Shown here: piece by piece, positions 34,381 through 42,770 of the stretch
How positions within the stretch are numbered: position 1 is the first letter of the stretch
Layout: each line of letters begins with the position of its first letter
Assembly: GCF_900454495.1 (NCBI RefSeq)
Contig: NZ_UGSI01000001.1
Location: forward strand, 2,852,001 to 2,916,000
DNA: 64,000 bases
Source of the DNA: Paenibacillus macerans
GTDB lineage: Bacteria; Bacillota; Bacilli; Paenibacillales; Paenibacillaceae
Reading direction: 5' to 3'
The notes under the pieces: model-generated
The model's database searches: none
Told to the model about the DNA's origin: nothing
What the model saw: only the letters and a program-made list of their open reading frames with translations
Translations under genes and position numbers: made by a program

Positions 34381-35465
34381 GGATCTTGACCTTGTACCTC
34401 AATGACAAGAAGCAGCTGGAGGAACGGCATATTTACCAAAAAATGATCGCCGAGGGGCAAAGGCTCGGGCTGGACGTTTTTGTGTTTACCCCTGCGGATG
34501 TGCATGAGAAAAAAAAGCTGATTTATGCGCTCGTTTACGATCCGAAACAAAAAAAATGGTCCCGCAAATGGCGCCGTTTTCCGAACGTGATTTTCGACCG
34601 CTGCCGGATCCAGCGCAGCAAAAGGTTCGAACAGCTGGGGCGTTTCCGGGCGCGTTACGGCAGCCTGACCTTCCTTAACCGCCCGCTGCGCAACAAATGG
34701 ACGATTTACCAAACGTTGTCCCGCGTGGCGAGATTCCGCGAGCATCTCCCCGAAACCGTGCTGTTTCAGCATAGCGGGGACGCGCTCGGACTGCTGAAAA
34801 AATATCCGGCCGTGTACGTCAAGCCGATCAACGGTACCGGAGGCCGGGGTATCCTGCGGATCGAACGCCTTGGTGCGGATGAGTTCTTGATTCAGGGCCG
34901 GAAACAAAACCGCAGCATCGTGTCTCCCCGGAAGATCCATAAAGCCCGGCTGAGCGCTTATCTGCTCGGCTGGAAAGGCGGCGCCCAATTTCTCGCCCAG
35001 CAGGGGATTCAAATCAAGCTGCCGAACGGCCGGGTTCACGATTACCGGATGCTGGTGCAGAAAAACGGGCAGGGCCGCTGGGAAGCGACAGGCTGCGCCG
35101 GGCGGGTCGGCCCGCCCCGCAGCGTAACCTCCAATCTGCACGGCGGCGGACATGCGGTGGCGATGAACACGCTTTTGAAGCAGTGGATTCCCGGGGAGGA
35201 GCGGCGCGCCGAAGTCCGCAGAACCGCCGAGCGTCTGAGCTTGGACATCGCCGAATATCTGGAACAGACCTTCGGCCCCCTGTGCGAGTTGGCCCTCGAT
35301 TTGGCCATCAACAAGCAAGGGCATATCTATGTCCTGGAGGTGAATCCCAAGCCGGCGCGCGAGGTGTTCATGAAATCCGGAGACCCCGACGCCTACCGGA
35401 AAGCGATCGTACGGCCGCTTGAATACGCGATGTGGGTCTACAAGCAGAAAGCCGCCCCCTCCTAA
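34362..35465 (+). CDS. YheC/D-type ATP-grasp protein 5 (short form)
   Basis: A 367-residue short form starting at TTG 34362, with GAAGGTGA upstream. Motifs are PVLGILTLYLNDKKQ, FPNVIFDRCRI, the ATP loop VYVKPINGTGGRGIL, DYRMLVQKNGQGRW, SNLHGGGH and YVLEVNPKPARE. It is closest in length and motif style to gene 2 (both have a DRC motif and SNLHGGG). It is the last gene of the array, followed directly by a terminator. Confidence 0.88.
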   Translation: MSQPVLGILTLYLNDKKQLEERHIYQKMIAEGQRLGLDVFVFTPADVHEKKKLIYALVYDPKQKKWSRKWRRFPNVIFDRCRIQRSKRFEQLGRFRARYGSLTFLNRPLRNKWTIYQTLSRVARFREHLPETVLFQHSGDALGLLKKYPAVYVKPINGTGGRGILRIERLGADEFLIQGRKQNRSIVSPRKIHKARLSAYLLGWKGGAQFLAQQGIQIKLPNGRVHDYRMLVQKNGQGRWEATGCAGRVGPPRSVTSNLHGGGHAVAMNTLLKQWIPGEERRAEVRRTAERLSLDIAEYLEQTFGPLCELALDLAINKQGHIYVLEVNPKPAREVFMKSGDPDAYRKAIVRPLEYAMWVYKQKAAPS

Positions 35466-35487
35466 CGGAAGGAGCGGCTTCGCTTTT
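35448..35487 (+). terminator. Terminator of the ATP-grasp array
   Basis: AAGCCG and CCTCC pair with GGAGG-like and CGGCTT segments in a hairpin that begins inside the last codons of gene 5 and ends in a CTTTT run. Confidence 0.75.
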
Positions 35488-35519
35488 ATTGGGTCCGCTT
35501 ATTTGCTCCGAAAACGGCT

Positions 35520-38315
35520 TTATGATTGCTCGCCTCTAAGGTATACCGGAGCCGATTGGTTCCCGGCATAATCCTCCATCACGACGTACACTTGCTTCGC
35601 CGCAGAGGTGAAGCTGAGACAAGCCTTGGTCGTCCTGCCGCGAATGATGCGGTCCTTGTCCCCCACCCCGTAGGTTGTCGGGAATTTCCTTAGAACCCCG
35701 TCCTCATACACGTACATGTAACGCCAATCTCTGGTGTTTGGCATCGGCAAATTCAGTTTATCGCCGTCCCATGACCAAGCTTCAGCGTACGGCTCGGATT
35801 TTTTATCGATAAACCGGCCGCTGATCGAAACCGGCGTGGCGTCTTGCGAAGAAATCGTCACCAGATAATCGTCTCCGTTTATTGGCATACCGCTAAACAG
35901 CGCGGATGTGGAGCCTTCCGTAACCGTCGCTTTGGCGGAGACGGGCTCCGGAGTGGTGATCCAGTTTAGAGATTGCACGCTGACCGTAATATCGCCCGCA
36001 GGCTTGTTCGGATTGGTCCAGGTTACCCGAAGATCGCCGTTTTCCTGGGAATCAACGGCGATATCCGAGACCGAATGGGCCAGATTGAAGTTGATTTTCG
36101 CGGCCTGCCCTTCCCGTCCATCCGCGCCAACGGCGGCGACTTTGACCGTGCCCGACTTCGCCGGCAAATTTTTGATGTAATAGATGCCGTCGTATTTGCC
36201 GCCGACATAGACATCGTTTACGTATACATTGTATTGTTTAACCTTGGAGTAATCCGGGTCCAGCTCCCATTTTACGGTCATCTCGCCGGTATTCGGATAG
36301 GCTGCGGAAATCGCTAGCCCCTCCGGCGCGGAAGGCCTTACCGCCGAACCGTCATCAATGCGGATTTGCCCGATGTTGACCTGGTAGTCAGCCACCGCTT
36401 TTTTCCCCGGATCAAACACAAGGCCGAAAGCGGCGATCGCTTTACCGCTGTAAGCGCCAAGGTCAAACTCCGCCGTGACCCAGTCTTTCGTGCGTTTCCC
36501 GCTGTCCGGAACGGCGATTTTCACCACGTGCTCCGGATCGTCGGCCAGGATCAGGCCGGCGTACATCGTCGAACCGTCATTGGCCGAGCTTTTGTTGTAA
36601 GTCAGCGAAAGCTTCGAGCTTTTATTTACGTCAAGATCCGTTTTGTACAGCCGCAGGAAGTTTTCCCCATTCAAATCGCCGCTCACAACCAGCGAGCTGC
36701 CGCCTTGGTAGGCGCCGATTTGCTTATAGTCGTAACGATCCGTATCCGCGAAGTTATATTCCGGGCCATAGTCGAAATCGACGGTAAGCTTGTTGCCGGC
36801 CGTATCCTGCCACCACTGCCAGGTCACCGGAACGTCCTGCAGACTCATGTTGGACCACTCGTCCGCGCTCGACACCTTGCCGTCCGCATAATAGGACAAC
36901 CCGTGTCCCGTGTTGAAATTCGTATAGAAGTTCGGGCCTTCGATGACGGAACGCTCGGCGATCACGGACGCCATGCCCGGCCAATACCGGTTGTCCGCGT
37001 AAACGTCGCCGGCCGTGTTGGTATCGGAGACCTGCGTGTTTTTCGGATCGATGTTCGGCCCCGACCACCACAATTGCTCGCGGACTTTCGTCATCCATTG
37101 GTATTCGTTTTCCTGCCGGTGCCGGACCGGCCACGCTTGATTCATATCCTCGTCGAGCCCGGCATGCACGAAATCGGCGCCCAGCGTGGCGATGCTAAGC
37201 AGCGGCAGGCCGTTGTTCAGTTTATTTTTCAGCGCCGTTCCCTGAACGCTTTTAAACCGGTCGCGCCCGGCCTCAAGCCCGGCGAATCCAACATCGTAAA
37301 TATCGAAGTCCGTCCCTTGGGAATCGTTCAGCTTGTTCAAATAGTTTTTGGCCGCAGTGATTTGGCCGGCGCCCACGCCGTAATCAAAGAAAAAGGACTG
37401 CGCCACCTGTTTGCTATCGCTTTTGTCGTACAGGAACGAAATATTGTTGTCGTTGAACGTTCTGGCAAAGGTGTTCGCACCGGTGCGGGTATCGAGCGAG
37501 TCATACCACTGAACGTACAACCCGCCTTTTTGCAGCGCTTTCATAAAGGCGATATAGTCGGGAATATCCTTGGTGTCAACATTGGGGCCGATTTCCTCCT
37601 GGTTGATGAAATACCCGTCATACCCGAAGTATTCGGCCATTTCAATCAGTTTGCCGGCCACCGGAAAATTGCCGCGTTCATCCTTGACGATCATCTGTCT
37701 ATACGTCTGCTGCCCGCGGTCGTTGTTGGAGAAGAAAATCCCCGCCAACGACAGCACGCCGTTTTTGTGAGCCGCGTCGGTATACGTCGGATTCGGAATG
37801 TTCAGCATGCCGAATTCAAACCATTTTTGCTGCCAGTCCTTTTGCGCCAGTTCGTCGTAATATTCCGGCGGGGTATAGGCCGTCGCCGTTCCGTGCCAAT
37901 AAGAGTAATAATCGATGTACTGCCAAAAGTTAAAATGATATTGGGCAAATTTGTTCGTGTACGGCGCATTTTCAATAAAAGCGTTTCCATAATCCCCCGC
38001 CACGTTCATCATTTTAACGTTTGGGCTCAGCTCCGGATTGGCTTGGGTAGCCGGGAACGGGGCGATTCTTTTTTGCAGCGGCACATGGGATCTGAGCAGT
38101 TCGGCGCCAGGGTCCGTTTCCGGGCTCCAATTCATAATATGGCCGCTGGTATACCCGTGTACGCTGGGCTGGTTTTGCCCGTGCGCGCTTGACCCTTGAA
38201 AAGGCCAAGTGTCCCCCGCCTGCGCCTCAAGCGGAAAACCCGTGCCAACCACGGCTAAAACCACGGCGATCGAAGTGATTTTGGCAATTGCTTTTCTTCC
38301 GCTATGCACCATCAT
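35520..38315 (-). CDS. Secreted GH85 endo-beta-N-acetylglucosaminidase
   Basis: A 931-residue exported enzyme that should cleave the GlcNAc-GlcNAc core of N-glycans. Residues 1-33 form a signal peptide (KAIAKITSIAVVLAVVGTGFP, cut after AQA). The GH85 barrel follows, with the motif YDGYFINQEE holding the catalytic Asn-Glu pair used in substrate-assisted catalysis. After the barrel come a galactose-binding-like beta domain (FLRLYKTDLDVNKSSKLSLTY, FDLGAYSGKAIAAFGLVFDPG) and fibronectin/Ig-like modules (APEGLAISAAYPNTGEMTVKW, AVDSQENGDLRVTW). No sortase motif is present. GGAGGG precedes the ATG. A CCAATCCGGATTGG palindrome lies upstream at about 38350. Confidence 0.93.
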   Translation of the reverse strand: MMVHSGRKAIAKITSIAVVLAVVGTGFPLEAQAGDTWPFQGSSAHGQNQPSVHGYTSGHIMNWSPETDPGAELLRSHVPLQKRIAPFPATQANPELSPNVKMMNVAGDYGNAFIENAPYTNKFAQYHFNFWQYIDYYSYWHGTATAYTPPEYYDELAQKDWQQKWFEFGMLNIPNPTYTDAAHKNGVLSLAGIFFSNNDRGQQTYRQMIVKDERGNFPVAGKLIEMAEYFGYDGYFINQEEIGPNVDTKDIPDYIAFMKALQKGGLYVQWYDSLDTRTGANTFARTFNDNNISFLYDKSDSKQVAQSFFFDYGVGAGQITAAKNYLNKLNDSQGTDFDIYDVGFAGLEAGRDRFKSVQGTALKNKLNNGLPLLSIATLGADFVHAGLDEDMNQAWPVRHRQENEYQWMTKVREQLWWSGPNIDPKNTQVSDTNTAGDVYADNRYWPGMASVIAERSVIEGPNFYTNFNTGHGLSYYADGKVSSADEWSNMSLQDVPVTWQWWQDTAGNKLTVDFDYGPEYNFADTDRYDYKQIGAYQGGSSLVVSGDLNGENFLRLYKTDLDVNKSSKLSLTYNKSSANDGSTMYAGLILADDPEHVVKIAVPDSGKRTKDWVTAEFDLGAYSGKAIAAFGLVFDPGKKAVADYQVNIGQIRIDDGSAVRPSAPEGLAISAAYPNTGEMTVKWELDPDYSKVKQYNVYVNDVYVGGKYDGIYYIKNLPAKSGTVKVAAVGADGREGQAAKINFNLAHSVSDIAVDSQENGDLRVTWTNPNKPAGDITVSVQSLNWITTPEPVSAKATVTEGSTSALFSGMPINGDDYLVTISSQDATPVSISGRFIDKKSEPYAEAWSWDGDKLNLPMPNTRDWRYMYVYEDGVLRKFPTTYGVGDKDRIIRGRTTKACLSFTSAAKQVYVVMEDYAGNQSAPVYLRGEQS

Positions 38316-38441
38316 TATTTTCCCTCCGTTTTCATATCATGATGTTGTCCCAATCCGGATTGGTCGTTTACGCTTTTCACTCTATATGATGAAAACCCTT
38401 CCAACAATGGACAAATTAAAGATTCCATGGTCGATTTAAAG

Positions 38442-38482
38442 AAAAAGCAGACCTTTTCCCTTAAGGGAGCAAGATCTGCTTT
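38442..38482 (-). terminator. Terminator of the HAD hydrolase gene
   Basis: On the minus strand AGCAGA and CCCTT pair with AAGGG and TCTGCT, followed by TTTTT. Confidence 0.85.
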
Positions 38483-38488
38483 GCCTAA

Positions 38489-39187
38489 TTATTGGTGATT
38501 CGCCGCTTCGTCATATAATTCGAGCAGCTCCTTGAAGGCGCCGATCAACGCGTCGGCCCCCGCCAATTCCCGGTCGTTCCCGAAGCCAGCGTAAGCGCAG
38601 CCGATGACGGTTTGCCCGTTTTTCTTGCCCGCTTCCACGTCGGAGGAACGATCGCCGACCATCCAGGCGGTGCGGATCGCGTGGTTGTCCAGCAGCAGCT
38701 TGACCAAATCCACTTTAGACGCCGTCTGATATTCGCCGGCGCTGTATAATCCTTCAAACAACGGAAGGATGCCGTGCGTGTCGGCCACGCCCTTTACGTA
38801 ATGCTCCAGTCCGTTGCTGGCCACAAACAGTCTGACCCCCCGCTCTTTCAGCCGCGTCAAAGTTTCGCGCACCTGCGGGTACAGTTCGGACGGGAGCTCC
38901 TTCAGTCCGGCCAGCTCCAATTCGAGCAGCAGCTCGTCGGCCCGCCGGCGCACCTCCTCGCTTTGGTCCGGCAGCACTCTTTTCCAAATCTCCGGGAGCA
39001 GCATGCCGAGACAGCTTAAAATCAGCTCCTCCGGGGGCGTTTCTCCTTCATACAGCCGCTCCTCGCGCAGCCGGTCAAACACTTGGTGAAATACGGGAAC
39101 AAGCAGCGTTTCTGTCTTGAACAACGTTCCGTCCATGTCAAAAATCATCGCTTCGGGTTTTGTCAGCTTAGGTTTTGCGTTCTCCAT
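38489..39187 (-). CDS. HAD-superfamily hydrolase
   Basis: A Cof/phosphoglycolate-phosphatase-like HAD phosphatase of about 232 residues. Motif I is IFDMDGTLFKTE with the nucleophile Asp, motif II is FVASNGLEHYV, and motifs III-IV are the lysine in ASKVDLVKLLL and MVGDRSSDVEAGKKNG. An alpha-helical cap lies between motifs I and II. The substrate cannot be told from sequence. ATG 39187 and GTG 39193 are both possible starts behind GGGAAGGA. It is a single gene with its own terminator. Confidence 0.88.
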   Translation of the reverse strand: MENAKPKLTKPEAMIFDMDGTLFKTETLLVPVFHQVFDRLREERLYEGETPPEELILSCLGMLLPEIWKRVLPDQSEEVRRRADELLLELELAGLKELPSELYPQVRETLTRLKERGVRLFVASNGLEHYVKGVADTHGILPLFEGLYSAGEYQTASKVDLVKLLLDNHAIRTAWMVGDRSSDVEAGKKNGQTVIGCAYAGFGNDRELAGADALIGAFKELLELYDEAANHQ

Positions 39188-39280
39188 CCCCACAATCCTT
39201 CCCTCTATTGTATAGCCTCATAATATGTTAAAACCGTGCCCGTTGTAAACCTTGCCTGAACTGCGTTGTTTTGTTGAAAC

Positions 39281-39317
39281 AAAAAATACGCCGCTCTTTC
39301 CTGAGGGAAGGAGCGGC
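39281..39317 (-). terminator. Terminator of the stalk-domain protein gene
   Basis: On the minus strand GCCGCTCCTT pairs with AAGAGCGGC and is followed by GTATTTTTTG. Confidence 0.85.
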
Positions 39318-39336
39318 CCAAACTAAAGCGCACGAT

Positions 39337-40392
39337 TTATCTTGTTTGTCTGTCCAATCTTGACTTCGTATTATCATCGTAAACATAACCCTCGATATCA
39401 TAATCGGGATATTCACGCTCCAGATCGTTCAGCATGCTGGACAGAATCTTTGTCTGATAAGATGAAGAGAGGTCATCCCAGTCTTTCTTAACGATGTAAA
39501 CTTCCACCCTAACTTCTTCGCGATCCTTATCAACATCCAGTTGGATCGATAACGGAATACCGCGATAGGTCGAGTAATCTCTCCTCAATTGACTAAGCAT
39601 TGTAGATTGGCTTGGCACGCTGCTGCTGCTGCTTCCTATAGAAAGCGTTCCCGAGCGGCTGACGGAGAATGTCGTCAGTTTGGAAGATTTTTTGTTTTTC
39701 ACGGTTCCGTCGATCTTCGCATCCCTGAATTCACGTCTAATATCGTCAGAGATGTCCTGCAGGAACGTTTTCTGTCTTGAAGAAGACAGATTATTCCATG
39801 TGCTTTCATCCACCTTGATCGTTATGCTAATGTCATCTTTATCCCCCGACAAAGAAATCGAGGCATCCAAACTGTAATCATCCTCGTGATCATCGTTGAG
39901 GTCGTCTTCCAATCTGCTCAGGCTGCCGTTATTGCCATCCTTCTTCAGCGAATTGATTTCGGACTGCAAGGAAGTAATCGTGGAATCCTTCGACGCAATC
40001 GTCGAATTCGCCGTGGTTAATTCATTTTTCACACTGTTTAACTGGTTGTTTAAATCCGTAATTTGATTGCGAAGCATCTCGATAACCTGTGCATCCGAAG
40101 AAGACGTATCTGAAATGTTAACGATCTTATTCGTGCCGTCCCAGACTAACGATTTCCCGAGCGCTTCACCCGCCATCCGGATCGGTACATAGGTGGTTCC
40201 GTTAACCATAAAAGGTTCCTGACCGGAGCTGGACGAAATTGTTTGACCATTATATACAAGTTTAATATTGCTATAGACCGCCTTCAATGTTTTCGTGGCA
40301 TTCGCCGCAAAAGCGTCATTGGTAAGCAGCGTCCCGGAAATCAGTACGGATGATAGAGCTACGATGCCGATCATTTTCTTGTTTAACTTCAT
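39337..40392 (-). CDS. Secreted stalk-domain (copper amine oxidase N-like) protein
   Basis: A roughly 351-residue exported protein. A signal peptide (MIGIVALSSVLISGTLLTND, cut near AFA) precedes a single copper-amine-oxidase-N-like 'stalk' domain (KLVYNGQTI, FMVNGTTYVPIRMAGEALGKSLVWDG), a type very common on Paenibacillus surfaces. Then comes a coiled coil (VIEMLRNQITDLNNQLNSV to INSLKK), and two repeats of a small domain of the form DxxTWxxLSSxxQKxFLxxIxxDIxREF / KKDWDDLSSSYQTKILSSML. No enzyme is implied. The start could also be 40404, but the ribosome site (AAAAGGAG) suits 40392 better. Confidence 0.85.
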   Translation of the reverse strand: MKLNKKMIGIVALSSVLISGTLLTNDAFAANATKTLKAVYSNIKLVYNGQTISSSSGQEPFMVNGTTYVPIRMAGEALGKSLVWDGTNKIVNISDTSSSDAQVIEMLRNQITDLNNQLNSVKNELTTANSTIASKDSTITSLQSEINSLKKDGNNGSLSRLEDDLNDDHEDDYSLDASISLSGDKDDISITIKVDESTWNNLSSSRQKTFLQDISDDIRREFRDAKIDGTVKNKKSSKLTTFSVSRSGTLSIGSSSSSVPSQSTMLSQLRRDYSTYRGIPLSIQLDVDKDREEVRVEVYIVKKDWDDLSSSYQTKILSSMLNDLEREYPDYDIEGYVYDDNTKSRLDRQTR

Positions 40393-40576
40393 TGTTTCTA
40401 ACATTCTCCTTTTCCCTTTTATTACCCTGCCGCTTAAAGACTGGAATTGGTGACAAGCTTTCTATTAAAATTTAATAGCAGGTAATTTAAGCTTACCATA
40501 TTTTTCACCCGCAGGCCAATTTCATTTTGGTATCAATTTGGTATTTCTTTCGATTTAAAATTTTCAGTTGGAAAAC

Positions 40577-40778
40577 TTAAGGGCAAAAAGGGCGTTATTC
40601 CTGCGATATCAGCCGCTTTGAGAGAAATAGAGGCAATTTATGTCGTTATTCTCCCAGGTCGCTAGAAAATGCCTGCGTTCTGGACTATCCATGAGAAAAT
40701 AAGTACAAAAAATGCCGCTAATGGGGATGAACATGCTCATATCCGGATAATAAGGCCATAGAATGCCGTTATTACTGA
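40577..40778 (+). repeat. 200-bp intergenic repeat family, copy 4
   Basis: A near full-length copy: GCGTTATTCCTGCGATATC, TTTGAGAGAAATAGAGGCA, GTCGTTATTCTCCC, GTCGCTAGAAAATGCC, AATGCCGCTAATGGGGATG, ATCCGGATAATAAGGCC. It sits between the stalk-protein gene and yfcE. Confidence 0.8.
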
Positions 40779-40786
40779 AGAGGCCC

Positions 40787-40845
40787 TATATAAAGGCCCT
40801 AATAAAGCAGAGGCTTTAATAAGCAGGGGCTCTAATAAGCAAAGG
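40787..40845 (+). repeat. Short tandem repeat
   Basis: Three to four imperfect units of about 16 bases (AATAAAGCAGAGGCTTT, AATAAGCAGGGGCTCT, AATAAGCAAAGG) between repeat copy 4 and the yfcE terminator. Confidence 0.65.
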
Positions 40846-40862
40846 ACGCCTTCCGGCGCCCT
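40841..40862 (-). terminator. Terminator of the pdxK-yfcE operon
   Basis: On the minus strand GGGCGCC-GGAA-GGCGTCC is followed by TTTGC. Confidence 0.7.
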
Positions 40863-40874
40863 CGGCTTAAACTG

Positions 40875-41420
40875 CTACTTCAGACGGATTCCCTTCACCG
40901 TGCCGCCGTCAAAATCCTTCACAAGGAATTCATCGCCCGCAAGAATCCCGTAGGAATGAGGATAGTTATCCTTCGGCAAGGCGATCGATCCCGGATTCAG
41001 CACAAACACCCCGCCTTTGCGGTCGGCGACAGGGATATGGGTATGGCCTTGAATGAACACGTCGTTTTCGGCCAGCGGCGGCAGTTGCTCGATATTAAAG
41101 CCGTGACCGTGCGTCGCATAAATGCGGCGGCCCTCATGCAAAATCATGGCGTAGTCCGCCATCATCGGAAACTCCAGCAGCATCTGGTCGACTTCCGCGT
41201 CGCAATTGCCGCGAACGGCGGCGATTTTGTGCTTGTGCCGGTTCAGCGTCTCCGCGACCCGCTGCGGATCGTAGCCGTCCGGGAGCGCGTTCCGCGGGCC
41301 ATGATAGAGGAAATCCCCCAGCATGACAAGCTGGTCCGGCCGCTCCTCCTCGGCCTTCTCCAGCGCCCGGTCCAGCCAATGGGCGGACCCGTGGACGTCC
41401 GAAATGAACATCAATTTCAT
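40875..41420 (-). CDS. yfcE: YfcE-type metallophosphodiesterase
   Basis: A 181-residue calcineurin-like phosphodiesterase. Metal ligands are visible in MFISDVHGS, LGDFLYHG, VRGNCDAEVD, YATHGHGFN and IQGHTHIPVA, ending in LNPGSIALPK as in the YfcE/MJ0936 subfamily. E. coli YfcE cleaves artificial phosphodiesters; its natural substrate is not known. It starts four bases after the pdxK stop, with GGAGAG, and is the second gene of that operon. Confidence 0.93.
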   Translation of the reverse strand: MKLMFISDVHGSAHWLDRALEKAEEERPDQLVMLGDFLYHGPRNALPDGYDPQRVAETLNRHKHKIAAVRGNCDAEVDQMLLEFPMMADYAMILHEGRRIYATHGHGFNIEQLPPLAENDVFIQGHTHIPVADRKGGVFVLNPGSIALPKDNYPHSYGILAGDEFLVKDFDGGTVKGIRLK

Positions 41421-41423
41421 GGC

Positions 41424-42239
41424 TTACTCTCCGTTCAGCCGGTACCCCGCATGGAACACCGGTCCGACATATTCATTAAACCGATATCCGGAAGCGATGG
41501 CGGCGGTGACGAATTTTTTCGCTTTAGCCACAGCTTCCTGGACCGTTAAGCCGTTCGCCAGGCCGCCGGTAATGGCTGCCGCAAACGTACAGCCCGCCCC
41601 GTGGTTATAGGCCGGTTCGATTTTCGGCGACTCCAAAACCGTGTACTCCTTGCCGTCATAGAACAGGTCGATCGCCATTTCCCCGTCCAGCGCTTTGCCG
41701 CCTTTAATGACGACGTTTTTAGCGCCGCGCTCGTAAATCGCTTGAGCCGCCGTCTTCATCTCCTCCAGCGTGGTAAGGCGTCCCAGCCCGGACAATACCC
41801 CGGCTTCAAACAAATTCGGCGTCGTCACCGCCGCCAACGGCAGCAGCAAATCGCGGATTGCGTCCGCGCTTTCCGGATTCAGCACTTCATCCTCGCCTTT
41901 GCAGACCATCACCGGGTCGATGACGACATTTTTTTGATCGTACTTGCGGATGCAGGACTCCACGACTTCGATAATCGGTACGCTGCCGAGCATTCCGGTT
42001 TTCATCGCGTCGACGGGACCTCCGGCATACACGGTTTTGAGCTGCTCGGCCACCAATGAGGCTTCCACCGGATAGACGTTATGGTGCCAGCCTTGGTCCG
42101 GATCCATCGTGACGATTGTCGTCAAGGCGCTGAAACCGTAAGTGCCGTACTCTTCGAATGTTTTCAAATCGGCCTGAATTCCAGCGCCCCCGCTGGAATC
42201 ACTGCCGGCAATCGTTAAAGTTTTGAAGATCTTTGACAT
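41424..42239 (-). CDS. pdxK: Pyridoxine/HMP kinase (PdxK, ThiD-like)
   Basis: A 271-residue ribokinase-fold enzyme beginning KTLTIAGSDSSGGAGIQADL, with the MKTGMLGS and VVIDPVMVCKG motifs and the catalytic NHGAGCTFAAAI segment. This is the B. subtilis PdxK type, a ThiD-related kinase that phosphorylates pyridoxine, pyridoxal or pyridoxamine. HMP kinase activity cannot be excluded by sequence. AAGGAGC precedes the ATG. Confidence 0.92.
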   Translation of the reverse strand: MSKIFKTLTIAGSDSSGGAGIQADLKTFEEYGTYGFSALTTIVTMDPDQGWHHNVYPVEASLVAEQLKTVYAGGPVDAMKTGMLGSVPIIEVVESCIRKYDQKNVVIDPVMVCKGEDEVLNPESADAIRDLLLPLAAVTTPNLFEAGVLSGLGRLTTLEEMKTAAQAIYERGAKNVVIKGGKALDGEMAIDLFYDGKEYTVLESPKIEPAYNHGAGCTFAAAITGGLANGLTVQEAVAKAKKFVTAAIASGYRFNEYVGPVFHAGYRLNGE

Positions 42240-42465
42240 GTTGGGTTGCTCCTTTTCGCTGAACTTCCTAGCTCCCGAATCTTGGCGGAAACTGATAACA
42301 TCTATTTTAGCACTATTTTTAGAAAGTTCAGACTATGGATTGCAAAAAAAACTAAAACCCATGATCGCCCAGTTGTTTTGCCCCGCTGCATATGGCTCAA
42401 CCTAGAAATTGGCGCTGGAAAACCGGCTGCCGGAAAGACCAGCCGCCAAGACTAACCGCCGGCCT

Positions 42466-42675
42466 GCTAAATAGCAGAACTTTATGCACTTATTATCGGG
42501 AGCCAGGCATGGTCACCTCCATTAGCGACATTTTTTGCCCTTATTGTCCTTTGAATAGTCCAGAATGCAGGCATTTTCTTGCAATCCGAGAAAATAGCGG
42601 CATAAATCGCCTCTATTTCTCGCAAATGATTGGATATCGCCGGAATAAGCACATTTTTTGTCATTTTTTGCTCTT
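42466..42675 (-). repeat. 200-bp intergenic repeat family, copy 5 (inverted)
   Basis: The complement reads in the same order as copies 2 and 4: GCTTATTCCGGCGATATCC, CGAGAAATAGAGGCG, TTATGCCGCTATTTTCTC, AAAATGCCTGC, AAAAAATGTCGCTAATGG and GATAATAAGTGCATAAA. It fills the gap between pdxK and the patatin gene. Confidence 0.8.
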
Positions 42676-42770
42676 ATGATCTTCACTGAAGATCGCTGGA
42701 GTTTCTTAAGCAGCCTGGAATGAAGATGCACGCCTGATTGTTTTGTCAAACGCCGTTGATGGTTCCGAGC

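Noticed and set aside
36366..38192. 608-residue plus-strand frame
   Set aside because: Antisense shadow of the GH85 gene.
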